NCBI GenBank assembly: GCA_013399305.1
Contig: VXAI01000015.1
Span: 2,827,329 to 2,891,328, forward strand
Reading direction: 5' to 3'
DNA from: Rostratula benghalensis
Taxonomy: Eukaryota > Chordata > Aves > Charadriiformes > Rostratulidae
DNA length: 64,000 nucleotides
Within the stretch, counting starts at the first letter, position 1; every line of letters begins with the position of its first letter. Positions 1-12,376 of the stretch are shown here, piece after piece. The notes below the pieces were generated by a model that saw only the letters and a list, made by a program, of their open reading frames with translations, had not been told where the DNA came from and did not search any database. A program made the translations under genes and the position numbers.

Positions 1-1398
1 TGAAATTCAGTACCAAAATTCCTGAGTACTGCAGGTACTCAGTTCTTTTGTATTCTGACAGTTTGTAATACTGCACTTAACCTTAGTATAGGGTTTTCTC
101 ATAAGCACCTACATCAGAAAATGCTAGCTTTACTCTTCCAGACCACTAATGAACCACTGTCTTTCTGTTCTGTCCTGGAATTAAGCAGAGATGACGATGG
201 ATGTAGAAGTGAGGACAGCGTTAGCAATGAGGTGCAAGAGGTGTTCCTTCATGAGGGTCTAAACTGTCCAAGACTTTACTGTGACTTGGAGAAGCCAGTC
301 CCAGCTTTGTGCTGCCCTGTGTGTTTGTTACTAACACTTTCTTTCTGTCTTTCTCTTTAATCCTTTAGTTGAAATAATGACATTTTTGTCTTGCAGAATT
401 CTTAATTTGAAAAATGTTGAGCAGGTCAAACTCGACCTATTTTGCTTTGTCTTGTAAATGATTTGAAGGATATTTGCACATTTCTGTGTGGTATTCCCAA
501 GACTATTATAAATAGGTTTTTGGCTTATAATGACTTGTTGATAGTGAGCCTTTTGGAAAGGAAAGCTTTGACATTAAACACAGGATATTTCAGGAGCTTA
601 TTTATGAGAATTCTGCACCAAGTTAGATGCCTGTTGCCATGGAAGAAGTTCTTGGCGATGTGATCATATGGGCATTTTTAATGTTGGTTTACTTTTCTTT
701 TATAGGTATTTTTGAGTTGAGCAGTAGTATACCAGTCAATGAAACCTATGACGTGTGTTGTTGGCTAGCTAATATCCCATCACTAAGCAATGTGGGGTTA
801 ATCATTTTAGCTGAAGTGTTTCCAAACTTTCTGATCCTATAAGCTGTATAGAGCTGCGTATCTTACATAATGTACATATTTCATTCGTCAGAGATCTGAA
901 GGACAGAGGAAATCCAGAGTAATTCCCAGCTGAGAGAGGGTGTCAGCTCCCTAATGATTTTAGCACATCTTTTTGGGAACAGTCTAGGCGAGATTTACAG
1001 TTGAGCCCAAATGACCCATCTATTGACTGACATTGTGATGTTAGATCTACCCTGTACTTTCCACCCAGCAGCAGCTGGTGACCAGTCACATCAGTAGTGG
1101 TCCCAGCATGGGAACCAAACCTGAACCATTCAAGAGCTGCAGGTGGTCTTAGAGCCACGGAGCAGATGTCTCAGCTACAACACTTATTCCAGAACTGACA
1201 TGAATATAGAGTTAAACTGGCAGATCTCCATGTGGTAGACATTCAACGTGATCTCCCTTAAAATGAACAGTTATAAGGGGCTATACTGGGAGAGGGCCTG
1301 TCCTCCAGTTTTATCTAAAAACATTCTGTGATCACAGAAGAGGTTAGATCCATTTCCCTCATATTAATAATTTGGCGGGGGTTGTCTTTTTCATTTAG
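1..1398 (+). other. 3' end of GALNT9 intron 1
   Basis: No exon-like sequence is seen before the acceptor TTTCATTTAG that ends at 1398. The small open frames here have no recognisable domain and are not conserved in style with the gene. The intron begins outside the window, so its length is unknown. Confidence 0.75.
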
Positions 1399-1579
1399 GT
1401 CTGGCAAAGCCCATGGGATTAGTTGAAGGTCCAGGAGGCCTGGGCCAGGGAGGAATGGCTGCTACCCTGAGAGACGATAGCCATGAATCGGAGACGAAGT
1501 ATGAAGAATATGGTTACAATGCCCAACTCAGTGACAGGATATCACTGGACAGGTCCATTCCTGACTACAGACCAAAAAA
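1399..1579 (+). CDS. GALNT9: GALNT9 coding exon 2: end of stem and start of catalytic domain
   Basis: The exon starts after a pyrimidine-rich acceptor ending in TTTAG and ends at a consensus GTAAGT donor at 1580. It opens with GT, completing a Gly codon begun in exon 1, and closes with AA, completed as Lys by exon 3. The 60 residues correspond to about residues 80-140. First comes a glycine-rich stem stretch (GPGGLGQGG), then an acidic variable linker (DDSHESETKYEE), then YGYNAQLSDRISLDRSIPDY, the family's conserved lead into the catalytic domain. The Ser-Asp-x-Ile plus Arg-Ser-x-x-Asp pattern is general for GalNAc-transferases. The linker differs from human GALNT9 as expected for a stem. No frame damage is seen. 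Confidence 0.95.
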
Positions 1580-2136
1580 GTAAGTTGAATTCTACATTTA
1601 TTAAGAGTAAGTGATTGATTGTTGTTCTGTTAAACCGTGGTGGCGTTCTGCTCTTCACTTCCCTTCCTGGATAGAGTACGACATTGGTTGGTCATACACA
1701 TACCCCTGAGTTTAGTGAAAATTAAGGGGACCAACTGCCATTTCAAGCATGAAGTGTCATGTTAAATGCGTAGCTAATTCTGTGAGTAATGCATTAATAT
1801 GCACTTTCAAAGCCTCAGGTCAGAAACTACATCGGGATATTGGAGACAGTTTGTTTGAGTTTGGTTCTTTAAGAAAAAGCCAAGTAGTGCCAGCTCAGCC
1901 CACCATCAGGGGTGGGAACCTCAGTCTGTGCTCCTTGAAGTTGTGTGTAATGGAAGAGGGGAGGGAAGTGACAACAAACACTTTGTAGACACTGGTCACT
2001 TAAAAAAATCCCCATCAAATCAACTGCTTTTTCTGTAATTGCATTTGATGTTCTTAGAATTGTTTCGTTGGGGTTTTCACTGTGCTGAAACATGGACTAA
2101 GTGTAATCCATCAGGGTCCTATAATTGCAAGAAGAA

Positions 2137-2290
2137 TTTTTTTTTTTTTTGTCTTTGGAATATATGTTTTATTTTTATTGCGGTGTTCTAGTCTTCACAT
2201 GTCTGTATTATGTGTGACATTGCAATTATATGTTTAATATTTGTACTGATTTATTATATTTTGTATTAAATGTCTTTCAAATATTTCATA
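2137..2290. repeat. AT-rich low-complexity stretch with a T14 run
   Basis: A run of 14 T (2137-2150) is followed by about 140 bp strongly rich in A and T with many TATT and ATTT words. It is simple sequence of no evident function. The A-run on the opposite strand could be an old retroposon tail, but no retroposon body is recognisable next to it. Confidence 0.5.
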
Positions 2291-5231
2291 TTTATGGAGT
2301 TATGTATCTTCCAGATGAGACATCCACACTGTCATCCTTCGAATGACAATCAGTAATGTCTTAATGCAGAGGAGATCAGCAGCAATGCCTAGTTTCTCTC
2401 AGGAGACAGAATTGAAAAGAATACTTAATTAATTTCTAATAATAATCTTCTGTTTTAAAAGACCCACTGGGGCTCCTAGGCAGAACTGAAAGTTAAATAA
2501 AAAATATCTTATTAAAGTGGTGAGAAAAGTTTAGCCAAGCAAAACAGCTGTGCTGTGTGAGTAGATTGCAATTGAATTAGGATTTTAGGCAGTTAAAGCT
2601 GCCAAAAACAAAACTTCAGTTTAAGTACAAATTTCATTAGCTGTGTTACATATTAATCTAATCTCAGAAGTATTGACTCAGCATTTGTTTTCTCAGACGT
2701 TTGCTGTGCAAAAGAAAACCTAGGTAAAAGAAGTGGGAAGGAGAAAAGAATCTACTGCTTTGATATCACATTTGATGCAAGTATCCTGACTCATCCAATG
2801 GTCTCATCTCTCCATCTCTCTTGATGTGTCATAAAAATCCATCGTGGAATTATTCTGGGGAAAAAGTAGTCTGTAGTTTTGCCAATATTTGAGTTGTGTA
2901 TCAGATCTGGTCCAAAGACCCTTAAAATCAGCATGAAGTTTTTCAAATGAAAAATCAGCGAGGTTTGACCCAGCCTGTTATCAGCTGCTGTGGTCTCCTG
3001 GATAATTAAAGGAGAACCCTCTCCTAGGAAATACAAAAGCAAACGTTGCTTAGCTTGAATCTAGCTCAGCAGCTGTCAGAAGCATGAGAGCATTTGCAAT
3101 GCAGTGCTGCTTTGCTTCAGATTTCAGTTTTACTTGGAAGCTTTGATGAGTCATTCAGATCAGCCTTTGGACGTGCTCATTTTGGGAATCTCCTAAGGCC
3201 ACGCCGCGTGATTAACTGTCTGAGTTACTGGGAGAACTGTCTTCCTTATGCCGTTTTCACACTTCTGAGGTGGTTCTAGTTAGGTCTAGATGCTGGAATT
3301 GAAACACTTGTCTCTAGATACTTATGAGTCACAGGAAAACTCTACAGATTGAATTTGCTATGAAAAATGAGTTAATGTTTGGAGAAGGTAGAAGCTCTTA
3401 TTATATGAAGAGTTTTAGCCACTTGTATCAAAGGACCTTTGGGCTGCCATTCGGTTGCCATTTTCTATCAGAAATTTCTGCTGTCCTCATGAGCAGTGTT
3501 TTTTGTCTCTGACCTCTTCAAATGCACAGCTACTCATGTAAAGTCTCTTGGGAGCTCTCACTCTATGGCTGAGAGGCAGTTTTCACTCCCGTCAAACTCT
3601 TCTTACCCACCCTGCAGTGCCTGAACGCTCACCTAACGAGTGATAGTTGTGCATCATAACCGTAAGGCAAAGCTGAGCTTAACTTTCTGTTTGGTTTAGA
3701 CACTCTGCTCTAATTATTTATTGGAGAGAGCTAAACCCCAAGATCTTTGAGACAGCCTTTGGGAAAACCACTCTTGTTCTGTCCAGTGTTGTTCACTGAC
3801 TTGTCCAATAGTCTCAGCTCTGGATTTCTTGATGATGGCTCTCATCACTGAGCCCTTCACAGTCTGCTTGTGATTTATATTCATGTCATTCTCAGAACTT
3901 TTTGTTTTTAAAGAGGGAGAACTTTTCATTTCTACACTGAGAAGCAAGTTAGAATTAATGTCCAAAACCATGTACAATGACCATGGCCAGTCTGTGAATA
4001 AAACAACTTATCTGGATTTGCATTCTCAAAGTATTAAACCAGTTTCCTCCCAGTCTGGCTTCCATTTCAAAATGTTCAGATCTACATATTTGCACACAGC
4101 ACTAGGTATTAAAGATGTGAACCAGGAGAATTTGCACTCAAGTCTGCATTGCTTAGACAAAATTTATGAAAGTAAACATGATTTCACTATGTAAATGTGG
4201 GGCTTGTAATATTCCAGGCTTAGTCTTCTTTTAAAAGAAATTCAATCAGAATTATTATATTTGAACTCCCCTCTTATTGTTGTCCAGCATCTTACTCTGG
4301 TAGAATAAGCCTGTTGTGCCATCTACTAGCATGGCTTCAGTAAACATTCAGCAACTTCATTACCTTTCAGAGATATTTTCATCCTCACCCAGCAAATTAA
4401 AAAAATATGTTCTGCTGAAGTGGAGTACAGTCAGACGGCGTGACCATGAAGGCTCCTAAATTGGAGTCACTTCCAAGTCCTTTCACTGCAGTAGGGTGCA
4501 AGCCTGGCTGGCTAGTCCAGCTCTCGAGGTGCTTTTTCCACACACTCGTGTTTGGTTCTGCTTTCCCCCCGCTGCTGCCAGTGCAGTTCTTTTCACTCAG
4601 AAGCCTTTTCTTGACGATAAGAATCACTAAGGCGGTGCAGGAGACAACAGCAGATTTTGTGCCTGTTGTGTTTGTGTGCCAAATTGAAGTGATGACAGTA
4701 AATAGCTTGCTTGCGATTACAATTCACACAATAATTACAAAATTACAGTTTGATCCTAACGTGGTGTAATAAATACATCTCAGCTTCTTCTTCTCTGATA
4801 TTGCACCTCCCACAGCTTGAACGCTTGCCCTGTCTCTGTGCAGAAAGCAGACAACCCTGGGGAAACAGTTCAAAACCATACTGTGAATTGATATTTCAAG
4901 CTATATTTAGTTTCAGGAGACATGTAATATAGAGAAGTTGCAATTTTGCTTTATAAAACAATGCAAAGCCTCCCCAACAGTTTGTATCTTTATTCAGTGT
5001 GACCTTGAACGATATTTTCATTTCCTGTTGGATTTCACCTAGATCAAATGGACTGATTTTAAATTTGTGCTGATGGTCTTTCCATAATATACTATCTAAG
5101 TCTTAATGGTGACTTTTGCCTTGAAGCAGCTGAATACCATGCCTCTGAGTGCTCCAAGAAGATGCACAGAGCTCCTAGTGGAAGTGAAATGTGTTTGAGT
5201 TCAACGTCAAGCAGAATACTCAGGATTTATT

Positions 5232-5273
5232 ATGATTGAGTATGATTGATTGATGAGTATTTAGAAATACTCA
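5232..5273. repeat. TGAT-rich tract ending in a short hairpin
   Basis: Repeated TGATTGA words at 5234-5254 lead into a perfect inverted repeat: TGAGTATTT (5254-5262), loop AG, AAATACTCA (5265-5273). Arms this short are expected by chance in tens of kilobases of AT-rich DNA. Confidence 0.4.
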
Positions 5274-6366
5274 GCTAATCATCCTAGTGTGGGACTAACC
5301 TGAGAATTTTCTTCATGTACTCAGTGGAAAGTGGTCGATTGTCTGTTGAAATACATAAAAATAACTCTATAGTAGTGGTCTGGTTAGAATTGACTGTTAC
5401 TAACCATCTGAATGCTAAAGTGAATTTTTCAGAATATATGAAATCTACATTAATGCCAAAAGAATTTTACAAGATTATTTCTGTTACAAGGGAATTCATA
5501 ATGCTTGTGATGGAATTATTTTCATCCCCTGACATACAGGTACGCATCAGGCTTGGAAAACATTTCTCCTATTAAAGGCAAGCCACAAGAAGAAGCGGCA
5601 AGGGAAGTAGCACAGGTCTCTGCTTGTCCCTGCTGCAGCCCCATCCTTGCTCCCCACTGTGCCCAAGTCTTTCAAGGGCTGTACCACCATGGGAAATACA
5701 CTGTGGAGAGCTCAGGGTGTTTAATGTCCTGAGCTCTCTTCCCAGCAGTAAAGTATCAGCAGGACTTGCTAGCCCCCACTAACATACCCTATTTCTTCTG
5801 TGCAATGGAAAAAAGAGAAGATTCTCTTGTAAGGAACAGGTTATTTTTCCCTTGGAAGCACATGGCTAAGCTAGAACTTGCTCTGTGGTTCTCTGGGGAA
5901 GGTGTTATTTAACGGTGAAATGTTATTGGATTAATTTCCATTTATATTATTCTGTTTTCAAAATGAGGGTTGTGATCACATGAACCTGAGTATGTAGTGG
6001 AGATAAATCCATGTTTGCCTTATGTATAAGTGCAGGAAAGCATGAGCACGTGTACTTGTATCAGGTCTCTCTACCAATACGTGTAGATGTAGAATGGCCT
6101 TGAATCCCTCCCATGGGGAGGCTGTGAAATGTGCTGGGCTGTGTGCATGCCTTTCTTACTGTAATGTCAAGGGACCAACGTTTGACTGAATAGTCAAAAA
6201 TAGATCTGTAGCCACACAACTGAGAGTCTAATGGCGATCCCACACTTCAGAACAGAAGTGCCCAGAGTCAGCCACCTAAACGCCTGCGTAGTCATCTGTC
6301 TTCAAGTGTTCTAATTTGTCAGGGGTAATTGAGAGTAGAGAAAGAGAACAGGTTTAGCTCTTCTCT

Positions 6367-6397
6367 CCTGAAGCCTATTGCTGCAATAGGCTTCAGG
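6367..6397. repeat. 31-bp near-perfect palindrome
   Basis: The arm CCTGAAGCCTATTGC (6367-6381) is followed by a single T and then by its exact reverse complement (6383-6397). A 15-bp perfect arm with a one-base centre is far longer than the other small inverted repeats here. It could extrude a cruciform, or be the centre of a decayed inverted-repeat element. No matching flanks or target duplication are evident. Confidence 0.8.
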
Positions 6398-8465
6398 AAT
6401 AGCAGCAGCTCTCCTTCTGCCCCTTGGGGGGATAACAGCCTTTGCTCCTGTAGCACAAAATAAAAGTCTGTGCTCCAGTAACAAAGGATCAGACTCAGTC
6501 CTTCCCAATCCTGCGTGAAGACAGTGGTGCTAGACTCCCGCGTGGCAGTAGATTTTGACTTTTATCAAAGATGAGGAATGCAGAAAAAGTCAAAACCTTA
6601 AGGAATTTAATTCGAATGCAGGAGAAAGGCCCCCAAACTTACAAAAGCTGCTTGTTTTAGAGTGTGGCATCCTGGAAAATTGGGAATCGTCAACTAACCA
6701 GATGCTTTCAGACAGAAGCATCGTCTCTCAGGACAACATCAATTCCCCTGTTCGTTCTGCTGCACCGGCTGGATCGCAAGGGGGTGAATTAAACAGGTTG
6801 AACACCTGTAAATCTGGCATTTTCTAACTTTCTATCACTTGACTTTGCAACTTAAATAACTTCTGGGGTTTCTTTACATGCAGGACACGTCCACACATAC
6901 GCACACATGCACTTGTCAAAACCACTTGCTGTGATGCATTATGCATACTTTTGAGAAAAGTTAATATGATCCTGGAGCTTCCATAGGGGCTAAATTGGCT
7001 TTTACAAGAAATTGTCGCCGCTTGGTGAAGATCTTTAATTTAACTGATCTTTTTCATGCAACTTGATGCTGAGTGCATTGTGGCAGTTCAGTGGTAACAA
7101 TAATGCTAATATATGGATTCAGTCTGCTGGCTCTATCAGCCAAAGAAGATATTTCTTTGTGTTATGGTCGTGGATGTTTGTATGGAGAAAATTCAGCCCT
7201 AAAGAACAAACTTATTAATGCTGAGGCAACTCAAGTCTTTAGCCATAAAAAGCAGAGGAATCAAGGTCTAAAGGAAATTACTTTCATTTATTCAGCTCTT
7301 TTATAGAGGCGAGCATTTTCGTTGCTTGCTATAGACATTTCACAATAGCAAAGGAATTGCATCTCTAGGGCTCTGAAGTGTAATTAATGGTTCACTCCAC
7401 TCTATACCTAAGGAAAAGCTTTTTTAATTACCTATCAAAAAGGATGCTGGAATTGATCAAATAGTGCTATCAAGGGGGCGGACTTGGTAAATAGACCTCT
7501 GATTTGTTCATTCAAGTGTTTAATAACAGTAGCTCGTATGAAGCTAGAAAACTGCCGTTCTGTCCTTCAGTGGCCGGTGAGCTCGAGCCGTCTGACAATG
7601 CAGGGAGCTCACCTTTCATTTTGAGCTTTTATTTTTTTTGTGATAGAGATCCATGGACTAACTGTGATTTTATTTTTTTGAAGCATCAGGCAGCAGCTCT
7701 CTCAAGCCAAATCATATAAGTGTTTGCAGGTTCTCTGTCATGAGAGAAGGGTCCAACAGCCCCTGCCCGAGGCTGTCGGAGAGGGCAGTTCCTCTGCCCG
7801 CCCGTGTTGGACGTCCCTGCAGGAGCAGGGCAGGAAGGCAGATGGCTTTCAAAAAGCATCAGCTTTTGGATCAGTGGGTTGAAGAGGGCTAGACCTGGAT
7901 TTATTTGATTTTCTCCACCTCTGCAGCTCACTCTGCCTCATGACCCAGTTTTCACGTTGTCTGGGGACACTGGGTGTTCTTTGCACCACTTAGAAAAATA
8001 ACACAAGAGTCTTCAAATTGAAACAGGCCCTTAGGATTGTTCCCAGGTTAACCCCAGTGCAGTGCAATGGGCCATCTTGCAAGGAACTTTGGAACTGGGA
8101 CAGATCCAGTGCTGCTCAGGAACCAGAATTTCTGATGAGCAGAAAATGGCAACTCAAAAAAAAAAGAACAAACAAACAACAAAACCTAAAAATATTTTGT
8201 GTCAGACTGAACATCTGTGAAACTATTTTTTAAATGAAATGTTTATACTAACAAAATATTCAGTTTCCTCTGAAAAATTTAGTTTTAAAATAATGAATTT
8301 TCTGTCACTATTTTCCACTGAGACTTTCAGATGTCAGGTCACAGTAAAGTGAAACAGTTGAAATTAAGTGTTTACTTTTTCAGGTGACACTGTTTCACAC
8401 TCACAGTACAGACACAATAATGTGATTTCAATTGGGTTTATTTTTTTAATAGGAAACTTTTTGAC

Positions 8466-8481
8466 TTTTTTTTTTTTTTTT
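8466..8481. repeat. Poly-T run (T16)
   Basis: A homopolymer of 16 T in intron 2. No adjacent retroposon body is recognised. Likely simple sequence prone to length variation. Confidence 0.55.
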
Positions 8482-11400
8482 GCACTCACTCAATAAAGCT
8501 AAAAATCCACTCTAAAATTCCAGAAAAACATTTTTGGCCACTCTGCATATATGATGTAAGTTAAAGCAGAGAGAAGGAAAAACAGAGACAGAAAATGGAG
8601 CAGGCAGAATTACCCCTGGGCAACAGATTGGGATTGTTTATTGGAGGGAAATTAAGTAAGAGATGAAATTAACCGAAGTGTTTTAATTAAATCCCAAATC
8701 AATATCCAGATGTGGATTTTGAACAGTGTGAAGGGGGTGTGGATGTACACGTGCTCTGGGACTTTATGTCTCTCTCAGCCCGCTTTGCTGAGTTACCCAG
8801 GCTGGACATTGTCCTCGGGCTGCCAGTACCCCACAGCCAGCGTGGGCACCTTGCCCACAGTCTGGGTATGCACCATTGGCACCAGAGCTTCAGAGAGACG
8901 TTCTCAAGTTTGAGCTGACTTTCTGACTTGCCCCAGAGCAGCAGGAACTGGTGTGGACTGGGTAAGTCCTGGTGCTGCTTCCTCTGCAGAGAGCCAGGCT
9001 CTGACCAGGCACTGCATGGGGTTTGGTGGTGTAATTCTGCCTCGGCTCATTTGGAATATCTGTTGACAAACTAAATTTGCTCATACCTCTAGGCCAGTTG
9101 TGCTTATTTGTGTATTCCCATGTGTGCCAAAGGCTTACTTGGGAAGCATTTCCTATTTGGCTGTAGAGCCCTTAGACTAGAACTGTGTAAAACCCACAAA
9201 GGAGGAGAAAACATGACCTGCCCCTTTGGCTGGGGAGAGGAGATCCCTGTGAATCCTAGGTACCACCAGCCAGCCTTTGCACCCAGTGCTCAGTGTATGC
9301 ACTGTACCTCTGGAGTTGTCACTGAGACCTGCAGTTGTGACTTGACCACTGTTACTGTAGGTCTTCTCCCAGTCTCTTCTGGAACTCTGCTTGCTTTGCA
9401 TAAGTAATGAGATATTAATTGGAATGTGGGCTCACATGTTTGTCTCTAAAATCCCAGGTCACCATTAGGTCTTTGAATAGGTCCTCGGTTGCAGGCTGAG
9501 GAACAGATTAAGACTGTGGCCATGTTTCCCAATAGTAATAATAAAATAATTAGTAAGAAACTTTCCAACCAGTTTTTAATGCCATCTGGTCATCAGGAAG
9601 GTTTTCAGATTTGTTTTGCTTGATCACCAGCAGTAGGGTATGACCATGAGGTAGGACCATGAGACCGCCCGGGTTGCACTACAGCAATGCTCTGCCTCCC
9701 GCTCTGTTGTACCTGGGGGTGGGTGACCCCGTAGGCTTTGAGGAAATAGTAAGAGAGTTTTTTGCAGGACATGGCTCCTAAGCAGAGACCCCCTGTGAGC
9801 CACGCTCCATGCTGTCTCCATAGCAGCAGTGCTGGACACGTGGCAGTATCTTGCAGTTATTTCTGATACTCGATAGTTTTCTCTGGCTTTTCCCATTAGA
9901 TATGGTATTGATTCCCTTTTGTTTAGTGCTAGCTAGCCTTTCCAATTCAGTAGTGACTTTAATTATACCACAAAGTATATAACATAGATCTTCATTATTA
10001 ACACAGGTTCATGGGATAATAAAAGGAGGACCAGCAAGGCTAAATTAAATAGAATCATGAAAAAGAACAATTTTTCCCCAAAACCCACCTTATGTTCAAA
10101 TGCGGTAATTTTCCTCTTGTTGCATTTTTGCAGTGTCTTTGTGTATATTAATTGTCAAAGACAAGTTCTGCATGACTGTCAGCACTAATAAATGTGAAGG
10201 CTGAATTTGATTAACTAGGGAGCATGAAAAATAACTGATTGCGATGCTGTGTTTAAATGCAGTAAGACTGGAAACCATTCCCTGCAGTTTGTCTGCACCA
10301 GAACGTACTCTGGAATACATGAATAGATTACCTAAGGTGGGTTGCATAACATGGACTGAAAATTAGACATCTAATTTAAGGTGATCAACTTGACTGCCTT
10401 TATAGTCAACAGAGAAGAAGAAGACATTGCTTAACATGGATAGTGTGTAATGTCCTCTGGAGGTCTCACCCTCAGGAACCTAGGACAGCCAGCTTATGTA
10501 GGATTTCAGGTGAATCCGATCCAAAATGCTAAATGCTCCAAGGCATACAGAAACAAAAGGGAATTTATGTATTAGCAACACAAGTTGAAGAATGACCTGC
10601 CAGCGTGGGCGGCCTGAGTAAGGTTGCCGCCAAGCAGCTGTGGAGGAAAAATTGTGGATGTAGCACGGTTTTCAGCTGCAAGGAAAACAAATGATGGTCA
10701 AAAAGCTGGTTTGCATCCCTCAATTTTTCTTATAGATCATAAGACTAAATGTGCTTCATGTGATCTATACATTTATGGGTACCTTACACTTGGTTGCTTT
10801 GTTTTTTTATTAAAAAGTATGCTTTAGAGACTGTAGTGATTTTCTCAACTTGAAATCAGTGCCACAATATTTTCATAGCTGAAGTATTTCCTCCTTAAGA
10901 GCAATGATGGGATGCTGTCTTACAAATTGTGTACGCTGTTCTTTCACAGGTTAATATATATCTGTGGTGCAGAAGCACTGCTGAGATCCAGCCATGACTT
11001 GGAGCTGTGTGGTGGCGTTTTAAAGTTTCTTTCATTTCCCTCCCCTGGGCCTATAGCTGATTGTGGCCCACTATCACTTCCAGGGAGAAAAGGGTATTCC
11101 TGTACAGCTCTGAACTGTCATGTTATGTTACACTCCTTGATACCACATTACAGGATAAAAAGAAGTAGCAGAACAAGTCAGGCAATGAATTCAGAGCAGT
11201 ATTTCTTTTCTTTTTATGTTTCCTTACATGTATCTGTGTTACACTACACCTGATATCCTTCTTACGCCTTTGACGGAATTCTTCTAATGGTTTGAGGTGA
11301 TGCTCCCTTTTTCTTTCTTTAAATGTGTATGCAAATGTAGTTCTGCTAATAATGTGAGATATGTATTATCTCCAAAGGCCTTCCTGGTCTAAGTTTAAAA

Positions 11401-12331
11401 ATCAGATAGTTTTGGTTCCTATTTTATTTGGATAGGTTTCATAGTATAAGAAGTCAAGGTTTCAGGTCAAATAGCATAAAGGGGTTTAGTTGTTGTTTTT
11501 TGTGTCTTTGTGATAAAAACATGAACAGGCCAAAATGTCAGACAATTTACTCTTCTGTCTGAAGTAAAACTGAATTGTGAACTCCGGGTTGATGCAGTAT
11601 TTCATTTTAATAGTCTCAGCTCTTGCTTGTTTTGCCCATGTCTCCTGCTTTGAGTGAATTTAGTGCTAATAAAAGAGAGAGACTCTTAAAAGTAGCCAGA
11701 ACCAGAAGTACCTGACAGGTTGCAAGCTGGCAAATGTAAGCTCTCTATCTTGGATAGCCTGATCTAGATGCTTTCCAAGGTTTGTTTCTCTGAAACAGCA
11801 TCTGCCAGTTCAGTTGTTTGATAGTTTTATGATGTTGAAGAATGGGGTCTCTGTTTTCTGTTCCTCCAGCCTTCTGGAGGCTTCTTGGCTTCTGTTGTAT
11901 TGCTTCTAACCCTTCTGCTGTAGTCTCAAACCCAAACCATAGTCAAGGGAGGTCCAGTAACAGTTGTTTGCTGTGCAGCCTCTGCACTCTTTTCCATAAT
12001 TTTCTACCAAACTGACTGGCTGGCTTAATAAGAAATCATTGCAGAGCTTAGTATGTGCAATTTTGTCCTGTGTCCTTTTGGCCACAAGAAATCCTGCAGC
12101 AGCTGAATGTTCTCACCTGGAGATTTCTGTTTAATTATGGCGTGACCCCTGAGGAGCAGTAGCTCAAGGCCTGTGCCTTGATGCCTCCTGTGTAAAGCAG
12201 ATACCAGGGTGATCCTTGCTGTCTCAATTTCTTGTCACATTTAAAGAACCCTTGTGAAGCAAGGTGCAGCATGTGTCACTAAGCCTCAGAACTCCAAGGT
12301 GGTGAAAAACCCACTCTGCGTTTTATAGCAG

Positions 12332-12376
12332 GAGATCAGGGTGTAAAATGCGGTGTAAAATCAGATTCCTGATCTC
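12332..12376. repeat. Small inverted repeat enclosing a direct repeat
   Basis: GAGATCAGG (12332-12340) pairs with CCTGATCTC (12368-12376). The 27-bp spacer holds two copies of GGTGTAAAAT, one overlapping the end of the left arm. This nested structure may be a relic of a small palindromic element. It may also be chance. Confidence 0.4.
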
